Notes under the pieces: model-generated
Databases searched by the model: none
The model's input: only the letters and a program-made list of their open reading frames with translations
What the model was told of the DNA's origin: nothing
Assembly (NCBI GenBank): GCA_002179805.1
Contig: NAVB01006173.1
Location: 1 to 10,546, forward strand
From: Acanthamoeba lenticulata
Lineage: Eukaryota > Discosea > Longamoebia > Acanthamoebidae
Direction: 5' to 3'
Length of the DNA stretch: 10,546 nucleotides
In this document: piece by piece, positions 1-6,567 of the stretch
Position numbering within the stretch: the stretch's first letter is position 1
Layout: every line of letters begins with the position of its first letter
Translations under genes and position numbers: made by a program

Positions 1-105
1 TTCGAGCGCCTCTCCAAGGACCGGAGGCACGTCGTCACGCGCCGCCTCAACACCCTCGCCTCCGACCCCATCGCCCTCTTCTTCGAGCCGCCGCAGCAGG
101 CCTGA
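1..105 (+). CDS. C-terminal end of an unrecognised protein (5' part outside window)
   Basis: Frame 1 is open from the first base and ends at TGA 103-105, giving 34 residues ending FFEPPQQA. Third positions are almost all C or G, as in the other genes here, so this is very likely a real terminal exon. It contains basic residues (KDRRH, RR) and a short LASDPIALFF stretch, but nothing that identifies a family. Two overlapping AATAAA hexamers lie 24 nt after the stop, consistent with a gene end. It converges with the glutathione transferase gene, whose stop is 136 bp away on the other strand. Confidence 0.7.
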   Translation, partial: FERLSKDRRHVVTRRLNTLASDPIALFFEPPQQA

Positions 106-128
106 ATTCAATTATTAAAGATAATAAT

Positions 129-139
129 AATAAAATAAA
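129..139 (+). promoter_or_regulatory. Polyadenylation signal for the left-edge gene
   Basis: Two overlapping AATAAA hexamers (129-134 and 134-139) sit in an AT-rich run (106-165) just after the TGA at 103-105. Position and strand suit 3' end formation of the plus-strand gene. The convergent gene on the other strand has no clear AATAAA here, so the spacer may serve both in different ways; that is inference. Confidence 0.5.
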
Positions 140-240
140 GCAACAAATATTAAAGTAAACAAATGTAGAACTGTTGCATCTGGACAGGTCTTGTATGCGA
201 GGCCGTCATGTTGTGCAACAACGAACAAAAGAGAGGGCGC

Positions 241-891
241 TTAGAGGGCGGCCTTCTTGGGGTTGTAGACGTCGCGCGCGGCGTAGGCGCGGATGCGCGG
301 GCGCTGGGAGACCACCGTGTGGAGCTTCCTGACCAGCGGGAAGCGGTCGACGACGGCCGAACCGCCAGGCAGCCTGAGCAGCGTGTTGAGGGCGTTGTAG
401 AGGGCCAGGTCGGCGTAGCTCACCTTGGTGCCCACGAAGTAGCCGTTTCCGCCGTTCTTCTGGAGTATCGCCGAGAAGTACTGGAACTGGGTCGGCACGA
501 CGTTGTCGAGGAGGTTCTTCAACGCGGCGGGCTTCTGCGCGTCGGGCGTGCTGAGGGTGTAGTTGAGCATGATGCCCAGGAAGTCGTTGGCGCCCTCGTA
601 GGCGATGTCGATGCGGGCGGCCTCGAGCTGGTTGGCGCCGTTGTAGCCGTGCTTGTGGGCCAAGTAGCGGCTCATGGAACCGCTCTGGACCAGAGTGACG
701 TCGCGGTCCTCGTAGAGCGGGATCTGCCCAAAGGCCAGCTTGTCCTGGCGCGTCAGCTGCTGCTTGAGCGCCGGCCAGTTGGTGGCGGACACATAGGTGT
801 AGTCAACACCAGCGTCCTCCAAGATGAGGCGAGCGACCTCGGCGCGGCCAGCCAAATCAAAGTAGGTCAGGGTGGGCTTCGTGACGGACAT
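241..891 (-). CDS. Glutathione S-transferase, sigma-like, 216 aa, single exon
   Basis: Cytosolic enzyme that conjugates glutathione to electrophiles, or isomerises or reduces small substrates. The start is the ATG at 891-889 (MSVTKPTLTYFDL); the frame opens further upstream but only without an ATG. Visible family features: catalytic Tyr10 in TYFDLAGRAE, the pattern typical of sigma, alpha, mu and pi class enzymes; the cis-proline loop FGQIP (Pro58); the glutathione-binding QS pair (69-70) followed by SRYLAHKHG; and the helix-6 capping box SYAD (148-151) in the all-helical C-terminal domain. The length of 216 residues is normal for the family. The gene is intronless although neighbours have many introns. 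It is downstream of, and on the same strand as, the transporter gene. Sigma class is inferred from the motif style; mu or pi cannot be excluded by eye. Confidence 0.92.
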   Translation of the reverse strand: MSVTKPTLTYFDLAGRAEVARLILEDAGVDYTYVSATNWPALKQQLTRQDKLAFGQIPLYEDRDVTLVQSGSMSRYLAHKHGYNGANQLEAARIDIAYEGANDFLGIMLNYTLSTPDAQKPAALKNLLDNVVPTQFQYFSAILQKNGGNGYFVGTKVSYADLALYNALNTLLRLPGGSAVVDRFPLVRKLHTVVSQRPRIRAYAARDVYNPKKAAL

Positions 892-1110
892 CTCTGAAGA
901 GTGGTGGTGTGTTGATGTGTAACAGTCAGGTCTCAAAACAAGAGGAACCTTACCCGTTTAGGAAAGGCGCTTTCCATTTCTCGGCGCGTTTCAGGCTGAG
1001 CGCGAAGTAGAGATGCTCAAGATGTGGGATGTTGTTGAACGAATAAATACTATTTGTTGTTGTTGTTGTTGTTGATCAATGGTATGTGGGGGGCGGGCCC
1101 TGGGTGTGCG
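892..1110 (-). promoter_or_regulatory. Spacer: upstream region of the GST gene and 3' flank of the transporter
   Basis: These 219 bp lie between two minus-strand genes. Near the GST they hold a GC-rich block at 961-992 with the inverted repeat GGAAA-GGCGC-TTTCC (961-975) and, just after it, TTCTCGGCGCGTTTC (978-992). This resembles E2F-type sites and recurs upstream of the transporter. No TATA box is obvious on the minus strand. A (TTG)7 run lies near the transporter end. Confidence 0.4.
1054..1074. repeat. Trinucleotide microsatellite (TTG)7
   Basis: Seven perfect TTG units. Read on the minus strand they are CAA repeats in the 3' flank of the transporter gene, 37 nt past its stop codon. They are non-coding and probably length-polymorphic. 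Confidence 0.9.
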
Positions 1111-2615
1111 CTACACGAAGGTGCCATACTCCGCCTCCTTCTTGCTCTTCTGCTGCTGGCCGGCCGCGTCCTCGTCGGCGCCGCTGCCGGGCGGTGGTGG
1201 CACGGACTCGGGGTCCGGGAGGGGCAAGAGGAGCCCCTTCTTGAGCTCGTCGTCCTCCTCTTCCTCGACGACGACCATGGCATGAAGCTGGGCCTCCTCC
1301 TTCTTGCGCTGGTACTCGAGGGCCCACGTGACGGAGATGAGGCCGGCCATGATGAGGAGGCCCCCGACGGCCACCCGGAGGGTGAGCTGCTCGCCCAGGA
1401 AGAGCCACGCAAAGAGCGCGATCATGAGGGCCTGCAGGCAGTAGAACAGCGCCACCGTCGACGCCGGGATCTGGTAGATGGCCCACGTGTTCAGGTTGTA
1501 CCCTGCGCGTCATCGTCACCACCATTACCAACGATGTCAATTCTCAAGAGCCAAGCGAGAAGAAGAAGAACGAGGAAGAAGAGGATGAGAATACCGACGA
1601 CGCCGGCGACGAGGGCGCTGTAGAGGGTGGAGAGGTAGGCGTTGAGGGGCGCGTGGAGGGCGACGTCGACGACCTCGTCCCAGTAGGCGATGAGCGTGGT
1701 GGGCGCGATGACCACGAGCCCGACGGCAAAGACGCAAAAGTTGAGGACGCCCGGCGTGACGCGGCCGTGAAGCGGCTTCTGGAGGACGATGAAGAAGGAG
1801 AAGCAGACCGTGCTCGACACGGCGAGCAGGTTGCCCAGGAGGATGTCGTTGGACCCGAACATGTCAAACTTCTCCACCTCGAGGATGATGAGCGCGCCCA
1901 GGACCGTGACGGCGATGCCGCCCACCTTGGGCAGCGACAGCCGCTCGTAGCACAGGAGGGCCGAGATGGCCATCGAGAAGACGGAGATGGCCGGGCTCAC
2001 CATCCCCGCGTTCGTCGCCGTCGTGAGCGCGATGCCGTTGAGGAAGAGCAGCTGGTTGAAGACCATCCCCAGCATCCCCAGCAGGCCCAGCCACAGCCAG
2101 TCCTTGAGCGGCCGCGCGCTGTCCATGGAACCCGCGCACGCGCGCGTGTGTGTGTCAGCAACGCACGCACGCGCGTGTGTGCGGGTCGAGGGAGACGCAC
2201 CTGAAGAGCGACTCGCGTTCGCGCGCAAAGGCGAGCGCGAAGAAGACGGGCGTGGCGAAGATGAGGCGCAGGGAGTACCACACCATGACGTGCATGTCCT
2301 TCAGGCCCACCTTGGCGTAGACTGCGTTCAAGCTCCATATGGCCTGACACGCACGCAGATTCAACCCAATTGAGTTTCAAAAACAATTCAAAATGGAGAT
2401 TTGAAAAAAAGATTAAATTGAAGAAAAAAATCTGGGATAATGCGGGTGGTGGGTCCAAAGATGGGTCTGGGATGGTGGTGTACCTGCACAAGGACGAGCG
2501 CGAGCGTCACCTTGAGGTTGCTGGCAGCGGCTGGCGGAGCTGGTGGTGCTGCCTCCTTCCCAAGCAAGCTCTGCTTTGTCAGGGGCAGGTCGTCTAAGGT
2601 GGTCGAGTCATACAT
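1111..2615 (-). CDS. Drug/metabolite transporter, EamA/WAT1 type, four exons, 396 aa
   Basis: Integral membrane carrier with two EamA repeats. Exons in transcript order: 2615-2484, 2343-2201, 2118-1595, 1502-1111. Introns are 140, 82 and 92 nt in phases 0, 2 and 1, and the joined frame is open to TAG 1113-1111. After a Pro/Ala-rich N-terminus (1-33) come about ten hydrophobic segments. The first repeat (about 35-172) has WSLNAVYAK, a TTATNAGMVSPAIS helix and CYERLSLPKVGG (Glu150); the second (about 180-328) has NTWAIYQIPASTVALFYC and FLGEQLTLRVAVGG (Glu304). These paired Glu/Gly hallmarks fit the family. The cytosolic tail (329-396) is acidic and Pro/Lys-rich, and longer than usual. Substrate is unknown; plant relatives carry auxin, amino acids or other metabolites. 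Start context AACATGT has A at -3. Confidence 0.88.
2119..2200 (-). repeat. Intron with alternating CA/CG tract
   Basis: Second intron of the transporter (82 nt, GTGCGT donor, GGACAG acceptor). Its middle (about 2132-2182) is almost entirely alternating purine-pyrimidine (CACACACG and GCGCGTGTG runs), a sequence type prone to left-handed DNA and length change. Removing it joins ...SLF and ARPLKDW through a Ser codon in phase 2. Confidence 0.75.
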
Positions 2616-2728
2616 GTTGATGGTTGGGAGAGGGTGTGCGCCCTCCTTGTTGTTGTGCAGGCGGGGTGAGCGCGAGAAGAACAACAAGGCTCGTTCCAGG
2701 CCCGGGCCGAGCGGCGCGAGCGAAGCAC

Positions 2729-2749
2729 ACAAACCCGCGGAGGGTTTGT
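2729..2749. repeat. Inverted repeat, 8-bp arms, 5-nt loop
   Basis: ACAAACCC (2729-2736) and GGGTTTGT (2742-2749) pair perfectly around GCGGA. It lies 114 to 134 bp upstream of the transporter start codon. It could be a hairpin in a 5' UTR, a protein-binding dyad, or chance. Confidence 0.5.
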
Positions 2750-2840
2750 TTGGGCTTCTCGCCCGGTTGGTGGACCCTTCACCGGAAGCGCCCCGCACTG
2801 GTGGAGCTTCCGTGCTTTTCCTCCCTTTGCCCAAAGAAGC

Positions 2841-2855
2841 GGAAAGCGCCGAGAA
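2841..2855 (-). promoter_or_regulatory. E2F-like element upstream of the transporter
   Basis: The minus strand reads TTCTCGGCGCTTTCC, 226 to 240 bp upstream of the transporter ATG. It resembles TTTSGCGC-type E2F sites. Both halves (TTCTCGGCGC and GGCGCTTTCC) also occur at 966-987 upstream of the GST gene. The regulatory role is inference. Confidence 0.3.
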
Positions 2856-3449
2856 GTGGCCACGAGTACCAAAGAGGCGAAGCTGCACACCACCGCTTAG
2901 CAAAGAGTGACTCGTGATCTCTCTTCGCCACAAGTACTTGTGTAACAACAACGTGGACGCTGCGACAATCGGAGGGAAGCAAGTAGCGGGGGAAGCAGGC
3001 CGATAAAGAAGAAATGTGTAGTGTGTGCATGTACGAAAATGAGAAAAAGAGAGAGCGCATGTATGTATACTTGGAAGGGGCGACACATGTGAAAGGGGTG
3101 TGTAGTGGTCACAAGAAGGCGCGAAACGTTATGTACAGCCGGGGCCGGCCAAGGGACATCATGAAGGGAAGGGGCAGTGCAGAGGCGGCAGCGAAAGCGC
3201 GAGCGCGGGGCAGGCAGCAGAGAGTGGATTGGTCGTCGTCGGTGGGTCGTCGTCCGAAGGAGAGACGGAAGAAGAAGAAGAGGGCCGTGAAGGAGATGAA
3301 CAACAGAGAAGAGAGAAGGGAAGAGGCGCTGGCGAGCAACGGTCCCGAGAGACCGCAGCCCCCATCCTCGTCTTATCGCTTGCTCTGTCTCGAGGTCCAG
3401 GCCGCGTAGGAAGCAAAAGGGGAAGTAAAGGACGGACGAGACGGGCGCC

Positions 3450-3465
3450 ACCACGACGTCGTGGT
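3450..3465. repeat. Perfect 16-bp palindrome with a GACGTC core
   Basis: ACCACGACGTCGTGGT is its own reverse complement. It lies 37 nt beyond the stop codon of the ankyrin gene, beside an (ATC) run at about 3467-3478. The GACGTC core resembles bZIP/CRE-type binding sites. It could be a dyad in DNA or an RNA stem in the 3' UTR. Confidence 0.7.
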
Positions 3466-3501
3466 AATCATCATCATCACCACGCCTTCGTCGCCCGAGA
3501 C

Positions 3502-4536
3502 TTAGGCGACGAGGTGGGTGAGGCTCTGCTCGCAGGCGCGAGCGACCTGGCTGGCTTCGGCACTCCAGGCCAGGAGTCCCGGGGTGGCCTTGAGCTCGGG
3601 GAAGGCGGCCTGCTGGTCAGCGGCGGCGATGTTGATGGCCGAGGAGCGGCGGGGGACGTCGTCGTCGCCGTCGAGGGTCATCGAGTCGAAACGGCTGCCG
3701 AGGGCGCCGAGGGAGAGGAGCAGCTGGACCATGCGCTCGTCGCCAATGTCCATGGCGAGGTCGAGCGGGGTCTCGCCGTCCTCGTTGTAGATGTCGAGCA
3801 CGGCGCCGTGCGCGGAGAGCAGCTTGACGATCCGCATGGCGCTATCGCCTCCCTCGCGAACCGCCCAGTGCAGGGCGCACTCGTCCCACTCGTCCTGCTG
3901 GTTCAGGAAGGCGCCGTTCCTCAGGAGGAGGGCGACGATGTTGTCGAGGCCGAGCGTGGCCGCGTGGTGCAGGCACGTGGCTCCGTTGATGTCCTTGACG
4001 TTGGGGTCGGCTCCGTTCTCGAGGAGGAAAGCCACCTTCTCAGCGCAGCCGAGCTTAACAGCGGCGAAGAGAGGGGTCTCGCCCTCGAAGTTGGGCTTGT
4101 TCACATTGGCACCGCTGTCGACCAGGGCCTCAACGAGCTCCATCTCGCTGCGCTTGGCCAAGTCGCTCACGTCGTCGAACGAGGACGCGGGGCTAGCGGT
4201 ATCGCAGTTAGTGTTGTTGTTGCAGGAGTGGGCGATGGCCCACATGAGAGCGGTGTTTCCATCCTTGTCGATAGTGTCGACATCGCAGACGTTCGCCGCG
4301 AGAATGCTGTGCAGCATCTCGACATTTCCCATCGAGGCAGCGCAGTGCAGAGGACCGAAATCCGGCTGCTGCGCAATTGCCTCGGCAAGGTGGGTGGCGC
4401 CAGTAGCCATCGAGGCCTCGCCGCCGTGGGCAACTCCCCCACCGTCCTCAATGGACTGCAGTATGTCCGTGATGACGGTGAGGTCGTTCTCCCAGGCGGC
4501 GTGCGCCAGTTTTCGCTGGATGCGCATAGATGACAT
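3502..4536 (-). CDS. Ankyrin-repeat protein, 344 aa, single exon
   Basis: Probable protein-protein interaction scaffold. It has no catalytic domain, signal peptide or membrane segment. A degenerate N-terminal cap (about 4-30) precedes six repeats: about 58-90 (GPLHCAASMGNVEML), 91-148 (NTALMWAIAH, interrupted by a 25 to 30 residue Asn/Ser/Asp-rich insertion at about 105-130), 149-181 (GETPLFAAVKLGCAEKVAFL), 182-214 (GATCLHHAATLGLDNIVALL), 216-251 (DECALHWAVREGG) and 252-280 (GETPLDLAMDIGDERMVQLL). The tail (281-344) contains an acidic GDDDVPRRSS segment and has no domain I recognise. The start is the first ATG in frame (4536-4534; MSSMRIQRK); a second ATG three codons later is possible. Third positions are strongly C/G. 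The specific partner and pathway cannot be read from the sequence. Confidence 0.92.
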   Translation of the reverse strand: MSSMRIQRKLAHAAWENDLTVITDILQSIEDGGGVAHGGEASMATGATHLAEAIAQQPDFGPLHCAASMGNVEMLHSILAANVCDVDTIDKDGNTALMWAIAHSCNNNTNCDTASPASSFDDVSDLAKRSEMELVEALVDSGANVNKPNFEGETPLFAAVKLGCAEKVAFLLENGADPNVKDINGATCLHHAATLGLDNIVALLLRNGAFLNQQDEWDECALHWAVREGGDSAMRIVKLLSAHGAVLDIYNEDGETPLDLAMDIGDERMVQLLLSLGALGSRFDSMTLDGDDDVPRRSSAINIAAADQQAAFPELKATPGLLAWSAEASQVARACEQSLTHLVA

Positions 4537-5295
4537 TGGCGCGAGAGTCGAGTTGGGTTGTGTCGGTTGGGGGGTGGGGGGGTTGTTTACGGTGTGCCTC
4601 CCTTCAGCCGCTCTCTTCTATAGAAAGCTGAAGGAATCGGTTGCGAATAAGCAACGAACGCCGATTAAAAGATCGACTGGGCGGTGGTGATCTCACGAGA
4701 ATAGATGTTGGGTGACGTGGGGTCGAGAGGGGCTAGAGATCGAATTCAATCGATCGTCTATCTGCTTGGTTGCTGTGGTCTCGAGTTCTGTATTGAGAGT
4801 GCGTTAAAACTCTCTCAAGTCTAGATCGATGCTTCTTTCTTCTTCGTTGTCGGGTTGGGGTGCTTGGGCTTCGCTCTACTTCTCTCTCAGTCGCGTGCGG
4901 TTGCGGACTTTGCAGCAGCAGTACGAGAAGAAGCGTAGAAATTAAGAGAAACCGTGGAAAAGGGGAACGAGATGAGAAAGCGCGCCATCGCCCCTGGAAA
5001 ATTCGAGGTACACCAGGAACTTGTTTTGGCCATTTCGCGAATTTGGCTCAATTGCTGCACGAATCGTACCCACGTGGCCACGTCCCGCAGAAAAGGTCAC
5101 GAACACAAGCAGTCGCGCGCCACCGTGGAAGCGCCTTGCCTGAAGCCTTCAACGAGAACGACATCGGGGGAACGCGACATCACCCTTCTGGCTGACATCT
5201 CGGAATCAGGGTGCCATGAGACATGGCCACTGCAAGGGGGTATGACCGGTCCGAGGCACAGAAAAAACACCCAGTGCAGTTGTTCGGGCTACGTG
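4537..5295. other. 759-bp spacer without a recognisable gene
   Basis: This region lies between the ankyrin start codon and the lipase stop, both minus-strand genes, so it should hold the ankyrin promoter/5' UTR and the lipase 3' UTR. A plus-strand frame with an ATG at 4972 runs to 5307 (111 codons) with moderately GC-rich third positions. It has no recognisable domain and runs into the lipase 3' end, so I do not call it a gene. Small dyads are GATCGA/TCGATC (4738-4755) and GCCATG-AGA-CATGGC (5213-5227). No tRNA-like B box was seen. Confidence 0.55.
5213..5227. repeat. Short inverted repeat beyond the lipase stop
   Basis: GCCATG (5213-5218) and CATGGC (5222-5227) pair around AGA, about 70 nt past the lipase stop codon. 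It could form a small hairpin in the 3' UTR; chance is also likely at this size. Confidence 0.35.
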
Positions 5296-6472
5296 TCACA
5301 GGGCTGACACGACAGCACGTCCGGTTTTGTTGACGGCCGCGTAGCGCTTGTCGATCCAGCGCAGGACATCTTCGATGACGCGATCCTTGTCCTTCTCGTT
5401 GAAGATCTCGTGTCGCATGCCACCGTAGAGGATGAGGTCCTTCACCGTCGCTGGCGCCTTCTCGTAGAGCGCCTTCGAGCCGCCCGGGTGCGTCAGCTGG
5501 TCGTCGAGCGCATGGCAGGCGAGGAACGGGAAGGTGAACCCCGCGTAGTCCTTCTCGATCGAGTCCGCCGCCTTGAGTAGCTCGTGGCCCATGCGAGCCG
5601 TGACCTTACCGTGGTAGACCAGAGGATCCTCTTCGTAGGCCTTGACCTGATCAGCGTCGGTGGAGAGGGTGCTCGGGTCAATGTGCTTCACGCCCAACGT
5701 GGGCGCCACACACGAGAGGAACCTGAGACCACCGGTGTGAGCTCGCTCTGGCCGAACGGAGAGCATGTGGTGGCAAGCGCGTCCTACCTGGCCGCTTGGA
5801 CGGTGAGGGCGTTGACGTCGGCGCCCTTCTTGATGGCGGCCCCGGTGAGTACCACCCCGGCCCAAGCGTTTGGACGTCGCTTGGCCGTGAGAGCCGCGAT
5901 CGCACCGCCCATGGAGTGTCTGTTGCGTGCATGAAGTAGAGCAATAAGAGAAGCTCTAAATCAAAAACTTTGCCTTGGTGGTTGCAGCACGAGGTAAAGC
6001 AAAGGGTTCATGTCTATGTACCCGACAATGAACTTGGGCAAGCGGGTTGGGTAGTGCGAGGACACGATGTCGATAAAGAGCAGAGCATCGTCCACGAAGT
6101 CCTCGAATCGCTCCACCCAGATGGGCGCGCCGTCCGACTTGCCGTGTCCTTCAATTCCCCCGCCAGATTGGCGTGAGTTTCGTGGATGGACTTTCAATAC
6201 TGCTTGGCTGTACCGTGGTGGTCAAGAGCGAAGACGGCGTAATGCCGTGCGTTGAAGGCAGCCGCGACGTGATTGTACCGTCCGCTGTGCTCGCCCAGTC
6301 CATGAAACAAAAAGACCAGGGCCCTGTTGATAAAGCCATTTGTTAACCATCGATCAAGCCAAAAGAGTAGAAATGCAGGAACGCACTTGATCTTCTGGAG
6401 CGCTGGCGGCAGCCACGTGCGCGTAAAGATCTTTTGGTTGCGTTTATTTACAAAGAAGCCCTCTTCAGCCAT
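5296..6472 (-). CDS. Monoacylglycerol lipase-like alpha/beta hydrolase, five exons, 293 aa
   Basis: Serine hydrolase expected to split monoacylglycerols or related esters. Exons in transcript order: 6472-6387, 6323-6214, 6148-6022, 5919-5788, 5722-5296. Introns are 63, 65, 102 and 65 nt in phases 2, 1, 2 and 2. The joined protein starts MAEEGFFVN and shows, in order: the oxyanion-hole region FLFHGLGEHSGRY (34-44); DHHGHGKSDG (63-72); the nucleophile elbow GHSMGG (Ser110); the acid in HALDDQL (Asp226, where the family often has HGxxD); and RHEIFNE (His256). The triad is complete and the length is close to the roughly 300 residues of MAGL. No signal peptide or membrane anchor is visible, so it is probably cytosolic or peripheral. 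The start context ACCATGG is strong. The tRNase Z gene lies 90 bp upstream on the same strand. It could instead be a lysophospholipase-type paralogue. Confidence 0.92.
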
Positions 6473-6562
6473 GGTCGCGTCCACCACAACAAGCTATTAA
6501 TCATTTATTTTTAGCTTTCTGATTTATACTTGTTTACTGAAATACAAAAGGCAATTTAATAT
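6473..6562 (-). promoter_or_regulatory. Compact 90-bp spacer: tRNase Z 3' end and lipase promoter
   Basis: This is the only DNA between the tRNase Z stop and the lipase start on the same strand. It is AT-rich. The minus strand carries TATAAA (6528-6523) about 51 nt before the lipase ATG, and further A/T runs beyond it. Such spacing implies overlapping or abutting 3' UTR, promoter and 5' UTR. Confidence 0.6.
6523..6528 (-). promoter_or_regulatory. TATA box of the lipase gene
   Basis: The minus strand reads AGTATAAATC here; the TATAAA lies 51 to 56 nt upstream of the start codon at 6472. With the usual 25 to 30 nt from TATA to start of transcription, the 5' UTR would be only about 20 to 25 nt. 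This is inferred; the hexamer is seen directly. Confidence 0.5.
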
Positions 6563-6567
6563 TTATT
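6562..6567 (-). promoter_or_regulatory. AATAAA overlapping the tRNase Z stop codon
   Basis: On the minus strand the last codons read GAAAAATAAAT, so the TAA stop (6565-6563) lies inside an AATAAA hexamer. If it is used as the polyadenylation signal, the 3' UTR is only about 10 to 30 nt long. Confidence 0.45.

Larger units (their letters stand above)
2616..3501. other. 886-bp spacer without a recognisable gene
   Basis: This region lies between the start of the transporter gene and the stop of the ankyrin gene, both on the minus strand, so it should contain the transporter promoter/5' UTR and the ankyrin 3' UTR. Open frames exist on both strands, but they are low-complexity (Ser/Arg/His/Leu-rich), lack C/G-ending codon preference and match no family I know. 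Visible elements are an 8-bp-arm hairpin at 2729-2749, an E2F-like sequence at 2841-2855, long purine-rich stretches (about 3030-3060 and 3250-3330), and a 16-bp palindrome at 3450-3465 followed by an ATC repeat. A non-coding RNA is possible but unsupported. Confidence 0.6.

Noticed and set aside
208..897. A 229-codon plus-strand open frame opposite the GST gene
   Set aside because: Antisense shadow of the GST. It has no recognisable domain and the same low-complexity Val/Gly/Arg composition.
1503..1594. Hydrophobic extension (LILFFLVLLLLAWLL) after the seventh to eighth helix of the transporter, ending in a stop
   Set aside because: This is intron 3 read through. Splicing it out in phase 1 gives VAGVVGYNLNTWAIYQIP and the complete second EamA repeat.
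2897..3454. A 185-codon minus-strand open frame in the spacer between the transporter and ankyrin genes
   Set aside because: Low-complexity Ser/Pro/His/Leu/Arg translation of a pyrimidine-rich strand, without the C/G-ending codon bias seen in all real exons here. It lies where UTRs are expected.
3229..4533. A 434-codon plus-strand open frame opposite the ankyrin gene, longer than the gene itself
   Set aside because: It is the antisense shadow of a GC-rich coding region. Its translation is Val/Glu/Gly/Arg-rich with no motif, while the minus strand encodes clear ankyrin repeats.
4738..4755. Inverted repeat GATCGA...TCGATC around ATTCAA
   Set aside because: Six-bp arms in an AT-balanced spacer are expected by chance at this window size, and no neighbouring structure supports a role.
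4972..5307. A 111-codon plus-strand open frame between the ankyrin and lipase genes
   Set aside because: Third positions are moderately GC-rich, but there is no domain or repeat pattern, and it overlaps the 3' end of the lipase gene antisense. Not enough to call a gene.
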